The notes beneath the pieces are model-generated. The model did no database searches. It was not told where the DNA came from and saw nothing but the letters and a program-made list of their open reading frames with translations. From positions 1 to 51,731 of the forward strand of contig PHAZ01000002.1 in the NCBI GenBank assembly GCA_002841825.1: DNA of 51,731 nt. Direction: 5' to 3'. Position numbers and translations under genes: made by a program. This stretch comes from Deltaproteobacteria bacterium HGW-Deltaproteobacteria-22. Lineage in GTDB: Bacteria > Myxococcota_A > Polyangia > HGW-17. This document shows, piece after piece, positions 42,980-51,296 of this stretch (the first letter of the stretch is position 1; the number at the start of each line of letters is the position of its first letter).

Positions 42980-43933
42980 GTGATGACGCAACAACGCTGC
43001 ATGGTGACCGAACCGATGGCCGGATGGCGGGTCGAAAAGATCTGTTCCGGTCTGTTTCCGGGTCGAACTCGTCCCCAATGGCAGATCCTGATCGACAATG
43101 GAATGGTCAAGGTGGACGGTCGTCGGGCCCGACGCGGCGACAGGCCTGCGGCCGGTGCGGTGCTCGAGATCCTCGAACTCCCGCCCGAGGCAGACGTCTG
43201 GACGCCCGCCTACACTGACCCGGAGATGATCCGGGTGATCCTGCGCACGCCGCGGGTCATGGTCGTGGACAAGCCGCCGCAGCTTCCCACGTTGCCGCTC
43301 ACCCCCGGGGATGCTCCCACCGTCGCCGGCGCGCTGTTGGCCGCCGAGCCCGGGATCATCGGGGCGCCGCCGCGGGAGGCCGGCATCGTCAACCGGCTCG
43401 ACAACGACACCTCCGGCCTGATCGTCGCGGGCATGGACCCGGGTGCACAGGAGCGGCTGCGGCAGCGGTTCGCCTCACACCGCATCGAGAAGACCTACCG
43501 GGCGCTGGTGCACGGATGTTTCCCGGAGAAACCCGTGTGGCTGACAGGCCGGGTCTTCACCCTGGGCACGCAGCGCGTGCGCTACGAGCCCGGCGAGGGT
43601 CACGACGGTCAGATGGCGATCTCACTGGCCACCCGCCTGTGGGAGGGCGGAGGTCTCTCGCTGGTGGAGGTCGTCACGCGATTCGGACGGCGGCACCAGG
43701 TTCGCGTCCAACTGGGGCACGCCGGTCATCCGATCCTCAACGACGGACTCTATTCGTCTGCACCGACTCTCCCGTTCGAAGGTCATTTTCTGTGGGCCTG
43801 CCGCATCGCCTTCGCCGATCCCGAGAACGACCTGCCCCAGGTTGTCGGGTCGCGTTTTCTGCCTGCGTCCTGGCTCGGGTTCGCCCAAACCATCGGCTGC
43901 GGCGACTTCTTTGAGGGTGTGGAAGCGTTTTAG
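42980..43933 (+). CDS. RluA-family pseudouridine synthase with S4 domain
   Basis: A 317-aa (or 310-aa) RNA-modifying enzyme. An N-terminal S4 RNA-binding domain (GMVKVDGRRARRGDRPAAG) precedes the catalytic domain, with the Asp motif NRLDNDTSGLIVAG and RIEKTYRALVHG. The end has GRRHQVRVQLGHAGHPILND, as in RluC/RluD. The exact uridine target in rRNA cannot be told. Start unclear: GTG 42980, ATG 42983 and ATG 43001 are all possible and none has a good ribosome site. The gene follows the structured RNA with almost no gap, so it may depend on it for expression. Confidence 0.88.
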   Translation: MMTQQRCMVTEPMAGWRVEKICSGLFPGRTRPQWQILIDNGMVKVDGRRARRGDRPAAGAVLEILELPPEADVWTPAYTDPEMIRVILRTPRVMVVDKPPQLPTLPLTPGDAPTVAGALLAAEPGIIGAPPREAGIVNRLDNDTSGLIVAGMDPGAQERLRQRFASHRIEKTYRALVHGCFPEKPVWLTGRVFTLGTQRVRYEPGEGHDGQMAISLATRLWEGGGLSLVEVVTRFGRRHQVRVQLGHAGHPILNDGLYSSAPTLPFEGHFLWACRIAFADPENDLPQVVGSRFLPASWLGFAQTIGCGDFFEGVEAF

Positions 43934-44026
43934 CGGCGACCTGGTTGGTCCGTTCGACCCTCTCTTTCATTTTTTACGCAACCCAAGCCGCGTGCCTCCG
44001 ATAATGATGGTCATCCGGAGGTTGTC

Positions 44027-44626
44027 ATGCGGAAACTCTTCATTTTCATTTTTTCGGTGCTCCACCTTCCCGCCTGCCGAGGGGCTCACGATAATCCCCA
44101 CACGGCCCGGCATGTGAGGCTCGGGGCCCAGGCCCTGCGGGAGCAGGAGCCCGAGCTCGCGCAGCGGCACTTCGAACTGGCGCTGCAGTATGACAACGGG
44201 GACCCCTCCGCCCTGGTGGGGATGGGGGTCGTGCATTATCTCGAAGGAGAATACCGGCAGGCACGATGGTTCTTCGAGGAGGCCATCCGTCAGAAGCCGG
44301 ACAACCCCGAGGCGCACGCGAACCTGGGTGCGCTGCTGTGGACTAAGGATCAGTTGGAGCCGGCCATGCGGCACCTGAAGACGGCGCTGTACCTGGATCC
44401 CGGCAACGACGCGGCGCGGTGGAACCTGGCCATGATCCTCATGCAGCGTCGGGAATATTCCGCCGCCGCCGTTCACCTGGGCTGGTACTGCGCCCGGAAG
44501 AACCATCCCCCCGAAGGGCTGCTGCAGTGGGCGCGTGCCCTGCGTGCGGCGGGGCAGACCGTGCGTGCCCGCCGGGTGCTGGCCATGCTGGAGGAAAACC
44601 GGAATCCTGTCACCCCGGGTCGGTAG
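44027..44626 (+). CDS. TPR lipoprotein
   Basis: A 199-aa exported protein with signal peptide ending in LHLPAC. Three to four TPR units follow (ELAQRHFELALQYDNGDPSA, GEYRQARWFFEEAIRQKPDN, DQLEPAMRHLKTALYLDPGN, REYSAAAVHLGWYCARKNH). The layout resembles PilF/PilW-type pilotins but is not diagnostic, and no pil gene lies near. CGGAGG ribosome site 6 nt before ATG. Confidence 0.78.
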   Translation: MRKLFIFIFSVLHLPACRGAHDNPHTARHVRLGAQALREQEPELAQRHFELALQYDNGDPSALVGMGVVHYLEGEYRQARWFFEEAIRQKPDNPEAHANLGALLWTKDQLEPAMRHLKTALYLDPGNDAARWNLAMILMQRREYSAAAVHLGWYCARKNHPPEGLLQWARALRAAGQTVRARRVLAMLEENRNPVTPGR

Positions 44627-44723
44627 CCGAATTTTCCTTTTTGTACGCTGGCTTTTTGTGGCATAGTGGCCTCACCGGAGAAAACGTGATTACCCCTGCA
44701 GTTTTTCCGGTCACCGGTGGTGC

Positions 44724-47700
44724 ATGGACGTTTTCTATTTCGCTTTGTGCGCGTGCTATGCGGCGTTCGTCGCGGTTCAACTGGAGCTGGACTCCACGTA
44801 TTTTTCCCCAGGTCACCGGAAGTTGTCGATCGGCCTCTCGTTCGGGGGCCTGATCTTCCTGGCCCATTCGATATTGTCGGTTCACTCGCAGGCGAATTTC
44901 GCGCTGCCCGGGATGGTCCTGGCCCTGATCCTGATGGCGGTCGCGCTGGGGTTCGGCGTCTTTACCGTGGTGCGCCCGGTCCACAGCGGAACCGCCGACG
45001 AGAGGCTGTTCGCCCTGCTGGCGCTGGCGACCGGCCTGATCCACTGGTTCCCGGTCGTGGCCTTCGCGGCGCTCGGGCTGTTTTCGGTCCTGTTCATCGG
45101 GCTGTTCCTGCGGAACCGTGCCCGCGTGCTCTCGCGGGAGGTCCGCAGACACTGGCTGTTTCCCCTTCTGGCGGTATTGGTCATCCTCATCCTGACCTCC
45201 CTGGCGGCCGTCTCGCAGCAGCGCGAGAAGGATCGGCAGATGCGCGAGGGCCTGTTGCTGCAGACACGCCTGGTGGCCAACGCGATCACACCCGCGGATT
45301 TCGATCGTCTCGAGTACACGCAGGCCGATGAGGGCAACGTCGTCTACCGGCGGATCTGCCGACAGATGGCCGCGTTCGCCCAGGTCATGGGGCACCGATC
45401 CATCTATTCCCAGGTGGTCCGCAACGGGCAGATCCTGTTCGGTCCCGAGAGTCTTGAACCCGCCGATCCGATGGCCTCCCGTCCGGGCACCGTCTACGAG
45501 CAGCCGACTTTCTCGAATTATCTGGTCTTCTGGACCGCCCAGCCGCTCACCGTGGGCCCGTACCGGGATGAATACGGGACGTTCGTCTCCGCGTTCGTTC
45601 CGGTGCTGGACCGGACCACGCGCAAGATCCGTTTCGTGATCGGCATGGACATCGAGACGCCGACCTGGGAGAAGACGCTGGGCTGGGCCAGGCTTCAGCC
45701 TCTGCTGTTCGGCTTCCTGGGCCTGCTGCTGGTCTTTTTCTCGCAGCGGGCGCTGTCACACGCCGCCCGGAGGGAGGGTCCGGGGCCGCTCTGGATACGC
45801 CATGCCCATGCCTTCTTTGCCTTCCTGCTGGGGGTGCTGTTGACGGTGTATCTGGCCCGGTCCGCCGTCATGGAGGAGGAACACACCCAGCGCGTGACCT
45901 TCTGGCAGCTGGCGCTTTCCCAGTCGACGCGGATCCAGGAGGCCTTCAACGGCATTGAGGAAAAGGAGCTGCAGTCGCTGGTCCGGTTCTTCGAGAGCAG
46001 CGAGTTGGTGAAACGGAGCGAGTTCGAGGACTTCACCCGCGAGATGAACCAGCTGCCCTACGTGCTGGCCTGGTCGTACGCGCCGCGGGTGCCGGTGGGC
46101 CAGTTGAACGCCCACCAGGCGAAGGTTCAGGCCATGGGGCGTCCGCACTACACCGTGTACCGGCTGCCCAGCCCGGCGGGGACCACGCTGTACCCGGTGA
46201 TGTATGTTGAACCGTTCCAGTCCAACATCGTGATGCAGGGGCTGGACCTCCTGTCCGAACCCGTGATCGCCGAGGCCATCCTTCACGCCGAGACCACAGG
46301 TCAGAGCGCCATCTCCGATTCCTTTCCTATCCTGCACGAGATGGGATCCGACCTCGGCGCCGCGATCGTGCACCCGATCATTTCACCGTCGACGATGGAT
46401 TCAGACCCTCCCGCCGGCATGGTTGCGGCCACGATCCGGTTTGACGTGTTCCTTCGGAGCATCGTGCACTGGATGAACCCGCTGGGCCATGCCCGGATGC
46501 AGGTTTTTTCCGTGGATCTCTACCAACTGAAGAGCGGGCAGAGTCCGACGTTCCTTTCCACGACACGCCGCGTCGAACCCCGTTTTTTCGAGCGCTTCTT
46601 CGGCCAGCAGGAAAAGATGACGGCCGCGGTGCCGATCTTCGTCCTGGGCAAGGCCTACCTGCTGGTGTTCCGTCCCAACCAGGTGTTCTCGCAGATCTAT
46701 CCTGAGCGGGCCGGCTGGCTGACGCTGCTGCTGGGGCTGATCCTGACGTTCGCGCTGACGCTGCTGATCGGAATCATTCTCTCCTGGCAGCGCAGGCTGC
46801 GACATGAGCTGGATCGGCAGAGCTCCGGAAGACGCCGCAGTGAGAAGAAGTTCCACACGCTCGTGGAGAAGGCGCCGGTGGCAGTGGTGGTGGTGATCAA
46901 CAACACGATCCAGTACGCGAACTCCGCCGCGCTCCAATTGCTGGAGTCTTCGGACACGGAGTCGATCCTGGGCCGGGATTTCTGCGACTTTCTCGCCGAC
47001 CAGAGCCGCCAGCGGGTCAGTGACCTGCTCGAGGACGTCGATACAGCAGCCTCGACGACGCTGGACGTGGTCATCCACGGTGCCGGAGGGGAGACACCCT
47101 GCGAGGTCAGCACGGTACGGATCACGGTGGAGGAGACCCGGGGTTTTCTTCTGTTCATCCGGAACCTGACGGCCCAGATCCTGGCTCAGGTGGAGAACGA
47201 AAGGCTTCAGTCCCAGCTGGCCCAGTCGCAGAAGATGGAGACGATCTCCCGCCTCGCCGGTGGCGTGGCCCATGATTTCAACAACATGCTGGGCGTCATC
47301 CTGGGCTCGGCCGACATCCTCATCGATCACATGGAGTCCCAGGATCCGAACCGCCGCGACGTGCTGGAGATCCAGGTGGCAGCCTCCCGTGCGTCGGACA
47401 TGATGAGACGGCTGCTGGCGTTTGCTCGGCGGCAGGAGAGCCAGCCGGTGATCATGGACCTCAACAAGCGGATCAAGGGGCAGTTGGGCAAACTGTCGAG
47501 CCTGATCGGGGAGCAGGTAGAGCTTCGGTGGGAGCCGGCCGAGACCCTGTGGCTCGTGAGCCTGGATCCTTCCCAGCTGGATCAGATGCTCTCGATCGCG
47601 CTTTCCAACGCCTCCGAGGCCGTGGAGGGCGGCGGGACGATCACCCTCAGGACGTTCAACATCGTTCGGTCGCGCCCGGAGACGGGGCAGACGAACGAAT

Positions 47701-48359
47701 ATGTCGTGATGTCGATCGCCGACACCGGTGCGGGCATGGACACGGCCACGCTGGGGCATCTGTTCGAGCCGTTTTTCTCCACCAAGCAGCCCGGAGAGCA
47801 CACCGGACTGGGGCTGGCCATGCTGCACGGCATTGTGAGCCAGAACGGAGGCTTCATCGAGGTGAGGAGCCGTCCTGGCGAGGGCTCCACGTTTGAGATC
47901 CACCTGCCCAAGGCCTTCTCCACCGGGCGCACGTCCCGTCCGATCAGCGTGGCGTCGCCGTCGGGCGGAGATCAGGCCCCGTCGCAGCCGAACGGCGTCG
48001 AATTGATCCTGTTTGTCGAGGACGAGGAGGCCAATCTGCGCATCGGACAGCGCATCCTGGAGCGTGCAGGCTACACGGTGCTGCCTGCCGCTGGCGCGTC
48101 TCAGGCGCTGGAGATCCTGGAGAAGACGGACCGGACCCTGCACGCGATGATCTGCGACGTGGCCCTCCAGAAAATGAGCGCCCGCGAGCTGGTCGAGGCT
48201 GTCCGGCGACGTTTCCCCGAGCTTGGCGTGCTGTACGTCTCCGGCTATCCGGAGGACATGGTGCTCGACCGCGGCTGGATCCAGGAAGGCCAGCGTTTCC
48301 TGTCCAAGCCCTTCACCGGCGCCCAGTTGCTTGAAGCTGTGCGGTCATTGCACAGGTAG
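44724..48359 (+). CDS. CHASE-domain hybrid histidine kinase
   Basis: A 1211-aa membrane sensor. The N-terminal 130 residues hold several membrane helices, and a further helix pair flanks a first periplasmic loop (about 155-330). A second loop (about 380-680), with WSYAPRVPVGQL, YPVMYVEPFQSN and AAIVHPIISPS, resembles a CHASE ligand domain. A PAS domain follows (about 720-830), then HisKA with His850 in GGVAHDFNNMLGVIL and an HATPase (SNASEAVEGGG, DTGAGMD, GLGLAMLHGI). The receiver domain (about 1091-1211) has DEE, Asp1145 in MICDVAL and Lys1195 in FLSKPF. All phosphorelay residues are intact. Its target regulator is not adjacent. The end overlaps the convergent exonuclease gene by 15 nt. Confidence 0.9.
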   Translation: MDVFYFALCACYAAFVAVQLELDSTYFSPGHRKLSIGLSFGGLIFLAHSILSVHSQANFALPGMVLALILMAVALGFGVFTVVRPVHSGTADERLFALLALATGLIHWFPVVAFAALGLFSVLFIGLFLRNRARVLSREVRRHWLFPLLAVLVILILTSLAAVSQQREKDRQMREGLLLQTRLVANAITPADFDRLEYTQADEGNVVYRRICRQMAAFAQVMGHRSIYSQVVRNGQILFGPESLEPADPMASRPGTVYEQPTFSNYLVFWTAQPLTVGPYRDEYGTFVSAFVPVLDRTTRKIRFVIGMDIETPTWEKTLGWARLQPLLFGFLGLLLVFFSQRALSHAARREGPGPLWIRHAHAFFAFLLGVLLTVYLARSAVMEEEHTQRVTFWQLALSQSTRIQEAFNGIEEKELQSLVRFFESSELVKRSEFEDFTREMNQLPYVLAWSYAPRVPVGQLNAHQAKVQAMGRPHYTVYRLPSPAGTTLYPVMYVEPFQSNIVMQGLDLLSEPVIAEAILHAETTGQSAISDSFPILHEMGSDLGAAIVHPIISPSTMDSDPPAGMVAATIRFDVFLRSIVHWMNPLGHARMQVFSVDLYQLKSGQSPTFLSTTRRVEPRFFERFFGQQEKMTAAVPIFVLGKAYLLVFRPNQVFSQIYPERAGWLTLLLGLILTFALTLLIGIILSWQRRLRHELDRQSSGRRRSEKKFHTLVEKAPVAVVVVINNTIQYANSAALQLLESSDTESILGRDFCDFLADQSRQRVSDLLEDVDTAASTTLDVVIHGAGGETPCEVSTVRITVEETRGFLLFIRNLTAQILAQVENERLQSQLAQSQKMETISRLAGGVAHDFNNMLGVILGSADILIDHMESQDPNRRDVLEIQVAASRASDMMRRLLAFARRQESQPVIMDLNKRIKGQLGKLSSLIGEQVELRWEPAETLWLVSLDPSQLDQMLSIALSNASEAVEGGGTITLRTFNIVRSRPETGQTNEYVVMSIADTGAGMDTATLGHLFEPFFSTKQPGEHTGLGLAMLHGIVSQNGGFIEVRSRPGEGSTFEIHLPKAFSTGRTSRPISVASPSGGDQAPSQPNGVELILFVEDEEANLRIGQRILERAGYTVLPAAGASQALEILEKTDRTLHAMICDVALQKMSARELVEAVRRRFPELGVLYVSGYPEDMVLDRGWIQEGQRFLSKPFTGAQLLEAVRSLHR

Positions 48360-49280
48360 AGGTCGCAGGGCGACGATGTGATCGATCCGGAGCGACCAGA
48401 TCCTCCCCCGCTGCCGGTGGTCCCGAAGTTCCACATAGTTGTGCTGGCCATGACGGTATCCGCACTCCAGCGTGCCCGGAAAGATCGAGGTGCGCCCGTC
48501 CTTGCGGTAATGGATCTCCACGTCGGAGTGCGACAGCAGCGCAGGACGCAGCAGGATCAGGTGTGGTGGCAGGCCCTGCAGGGGACGCGCAGAGGTTCCC
48601 ATCCGCGACAGGTTCGACACGCGGCAGAGGTCGCCGAAGCGTCCGGTGCCGGCGCGCCGCAGGCGCTCGACGAGCAGCAGGAACAGTTCAGCTGTCGACA
48701 GCACGTCGGACAGGGCCCGGTGGGCGCGCATCTGGGGAATATTCAGAATTTTGCAGAGCGCTTCGAGACTGTTGCTGTGCTGGGGCTCCAGCACCTGACG
48801 GGACAACTGGAGCGTGTCCAGGATGGGCAGCGGCGGGATCCACATGTTGCTGCGGGCCGCCTCGGTTGACAGGATGCTCTCGTCGTACACCGCCGAATGC
48901 GCGACCATCACGGCGTTCTCCCACTTCGCGAACAGGTCCGGCAGCACGCGCTCGGCGGTGGGTTGCTCCCTGACCATGGCGTCATTGATGCCGTGCACCT
49001 CCGTGGCGTCCGGCGGAATCGCGCATTTCGGAAAGACGAGCTGGTCGTACTGTGCCCCGATCCTGCCGCCCTTCACCTCGACCGTGGCCACCTCCACCAT
49101 GCGTGACATGGGTCTCGTTCCCAGGGTCTCCGTGTCGACGACCACGAAGCGGACGTCCTCGATGGGGGTGTCGTCCAAGGGCAGGGTTGGCAGGGTTTTC
49201 GGGGGCAGCACATAACGGTTCATGACAACATTTACCATAGCCGCAAACAGCCGGCGGCGCAATCGATCATCTTTTTTCAC
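48345..49280 (-). CDS. DnaQ-like 3'-5' exonuclease with WYL-like C-terminus
   Basis: A 311-aa protein. The DEDDh exonuclease core shows ExoI VVVDTETLG (DxE), ExoII VAHSAVYDESIL (H..F/Y D) and ExoIII HRALSDVLST (HxAxxD), as in the DNA polymerase III epsilon subunit and related proofreading or RNA-trimming enzymes. After residue about 235 the sequence VEIHYRKDGRTS, then VELRDHRQRGRIWSLRIDHI, looks like a WYL-type beta-sandwich, which in other proteins senses nucleic acid or nucleotide ligands. No clear ribosome site at 49280; ATG 49238 or 49223 are alternatives, and the core starts well after all three. Confidence 0.83.
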   Translation of the reverse strand: MKKDDRLRRRLFAAMVNVVMNRYVLPPKTLPTLPLDDTPIEDVRFVVVDTETLGTRPMSRMVEVATVEVKGGRIGAQYDQLVFPKCAIPPDATEVHGINDAMVREQPTAERVLPDLFAKWENAVMVAHSAVYDESILSTEAARSNMWIPPLPILDTLQLSRQVLEPQHSNSLEALCKILNIPQMRAHRALSDVLSTAELFLLLVERLRRAGTGRFGDLCRVSNLSRMGTSARPLQGLPPHLILLRPALLSHSDVEIHYRKDGRTSIFPGTLECGYRHGQHNYVELRDHRQRGRIWSLRIDHIVALRPLPVQ

Positions 49281-49307
49281 AAACTGTCAGCACCCACAGT
49301 TTGAGCC

Positions 49308-49336
49308 TTGCACCCGCCGGAATCATCCGGTAATGT
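49308..49336 (+). promoter_or_regulatory. Promoter for the Ser/Thr kinase gene
   Basis: TTGCAC (49308-49313), a 17-nt spacer and TAATGT (49331-49336), 35 bp before ATG 49372. The spacer contains the inverted repeat CCGGAATCATCCGG. Confidence 0.5.
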
Positions 49337-49371
49337 GTGGCCGGAGTATTGTATTAAGTGAAGGTACGCGT

Positions 49372-50883
49372 ATGACCACCTCCCGAGTAGATCCGCTGAT
49401 TGGAACCCGACTGGGTGAACGGATGACCCTCATCCAGGAAATCGGCCGGGGGGGCATGGGGACGGTCTACCGGGCCCGGCACGAGATTCTGGAGCGGGAT
49501 TTCGCGGTCAAGATCCTTCGATCGGACATGCGCCGTGACCCCGTGGTGGTGGAGCGGTTCAAGCGGGAAGCGCGCGCGGCCAGCCGGCTTGAGCACCCCA
49601 ATGTCGTGTTCATCTCCGACTTCGACCAGTTGCCCGATCGCCGGTTCTACATCGTCATGGAGTTCATCTCCGGAAAGAGCCTTCGCGACCTGCTCAACAC
49701 CGAGGGGCCGATGGCGGTCAACCGTGTGTGCCAGATTCTTACCCAGATTGCAGACGCGCTCGATTACGCCCATGAGCAGGGTGTCATCCACCGCGACCTC
49801 AAGAGCGAGAATATCATCCTGACCAACTCCCGGGGCCGGGAGGTCGCCAAGATCCTCGACTTTGGCCTGGCCAAGCTCGTCTCCGACGCCGTGGACATGC
49901 AGAGCATCACCAACCAGGGCCAGATCTTCGGCACTCCCGAGACCATGGCTCCCGAGCAGATCACCGGTGGACCCATCGACAACCGCGTGGACATCTATGC
50001 CATGGGGGTGCTCACCTACGAGCTGCTCGTCGGCAAGCCACCCTTCTCCGGCCATATGCTGCAAGTGCTCATGGCCCACAAGAAGCAGGCGCCCCCCAAG
50101 CCGTCGGCCGATCGCAAGGATGTTCCGCCGGAGCTCGACGATCTCGTGCTCAAATGCATGGCCAAGGAGCCCTCCGGCCGGTACTCCCGTGCCTCCGAGC
50201 TGGTGACGGTCTATCAGAACATCCTGCAACAGTCGGCGGTGGTGGCCAACAGGAAGACGTCTCCTCCGATGGCTCCCCTGCGTCAGGGGGTGTCCTCGGT
50301 GCGCATGGAGGCCGCCCTCGACGAGAAGGGCGTGCTTGAGCTTCGCCTGCACGAGAGCGTGCTCGAGGTGGCCGAGCACCTGCGCGACCGCAATCTCGGT
50401 TCTGCACGCATCACCCAGGTCCTGGCGACCATCCTCGAGCAGGAGGAGAAGTTGGTGGACCTGCGCAACCAGAAACACCTGCTCCAGACCCAGCTCGACT
50501 CCATCGAAGTCTCGGGCCGCGAACGGGCGGCGCGGCTTCGCCACGCCATCATCTCCCTCACCCTCGAGACCAAGGGCAAGATGGAGTCCGGGGAGGCTCC
50601 GGCCAAGCTGGCCGAGGATGTCCGGTACCAGATCGTGGAACTGGAGAGGCGTCTGTCCGAGGTCATCACGGATCAGGAACGCTCCGAGAAGGAGCTGGAG
50701 AAGCAGCTGGCCCGGCTGGTGCAGGAACTGCAGTCGATTGAGCACGAGATCCGGAAGAACCAGGACGCGCTGTTCGAGTTGATCCAGTCCGCTCGCGGTT
50801 CGATCGGCAACTCATCGACGCTGCGCAACGCCTTCGGACAGATCGATGAACTGAGACAGAAAATGGCCCGGTTCCCCAGTTAG
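49372..50883 (+). CDS. Ser/Thr protein kinase with C-terminal coiled coil
   Basis: A 503-aa eukaryotic-like (Hanks) kinase. Subdomains are intact: GRGGMGTVYRAR (Gly loop), FAVKILRSD (Lys), HRDLKSENIIL (catalytic loop), DFGLAKLV (Mg loop), GTPETMAPEQ (the common Y is M here, before the APE-like APEQ) and DIYAMGVLTYELLVGKPPF. The domain spans about residues 16-285. No membrane helix follows, unlike PknB. Residues about 360-503 are a long charged coiled coil (LEQEEKLVDLRNQKHLLQTQ), which suggests dimerisation or partner docking. Start at ATG 49372 rather than 49222: it opens the kinase fold and lies downstream of the promoter. Confidence 0.92.
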   Translation: MTTSRVDPLIGTRLGERMTLIQEIGRGGMGTVYRARHEILERDFAVKILRSDMRRDPVVVERFKREARAASRLEHPNVVFISDFDQLPDRRFYIVMEFISGKSLRDLLNTEGPMAVNRVCQILTQIADALDYAHEQGVIHRDLKSENIILTNSRGREVAKILDFGLAKLVSDAVDMQSITNQGQIFGTPETMAPEQITGGPIDNRVDIYAMGVLTYELLVGKPPFSGHMLQVLMAHKKQAPPKPSADRKDVPPELDDLVLKCMAKEPSGRYSRASELVTVYQNILQQSAVVANRKTSPPMAPLRQGVSSVRMEAALDEKGVLELRLHESVLEVAEHLRDRNLGSARITQVLATILEQEEKLVDLRNQKHLLQTQLDSIEVSGRERAARLRHAIISLTLETKGKMESGEAPAKLAEDVRYQIVELERRLSEVITDQERSEKELEKQLARLVQELQSIEHEIRKNQDALFELIQSARGSIGNSSTLRNAFGQIDELRQKMARFPS

Positions 50884-50904
50884 CGGACCGGATCGGGAGC
50901 CCAA

Positions 50905-51276
50905 ATGCGGTATTGGCGGATCGGCAGCCTGATTTTCTTGACTTTTTTCCTTTTCAGTTGCATGGGAGATCCCCGGCGAGAGGGGGCGTCCAAGGCGTCC
51001 GAACCCGTGGATCTGAACGTGCCGGCCCCCACGACCTATTGTGAGAAGACCTGGTCCTGCAGTTATGAGAATCTCGTGCAGGACGAGGCCCGGCGGGCGA
51101 TGGTGCAGAAGCGCAAGGCCTTCGTCACGGCCTGCGAAGATGCGCTGCGCCGGATGCCCGCTGATCTGGTGAAGAAGTACGAGGGCTGCACCCGCGTTTC
51201 CTGCGGGGATGAGCTGCGCAGTTGTCTGCTGCAGAAGGGGCCTGAGCAGGCGCCTGCTGCAGTGAAACCGGAATAA
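50905..51276 (+). CDS. Small Cys-rich lipoprotein
   Basis: A 123-aa exported protein with signal peptide and lipobox FFLFSC. The mature part has six Cys in two groups (TYCEKTWSCSYENL, and CEDALRR, GCTRVSCGDELRSC), so probably disulfide-bonded and extracytoplasmic. Family not recognised. It lies 21 nt after the kinase gene and may be co-transcribed with it. Confidence 0.75.
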   Translation: MRYWRIGSLIFLTFFLFSCMGDPRREGASKASEPVDLNVPAPTTYCEKTWSCSYENLVQDEARRAMVQKRKAFVTACEDALRRMPADLVKKYEGCTRVSCGDELRSCLLQKGPEQAPAAVKPE

Positions 51277-51296
51277 ACCCGAACGAGGATTGCTCC

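Noticed and set aside
44717-45331. 204-aa plus-strand ORF at the start of the histidine kinase gene
   Set aside because: Alternate-frame shadow rich in Pro/Gly/Arg; the kinase frame has clear membrane helices there.
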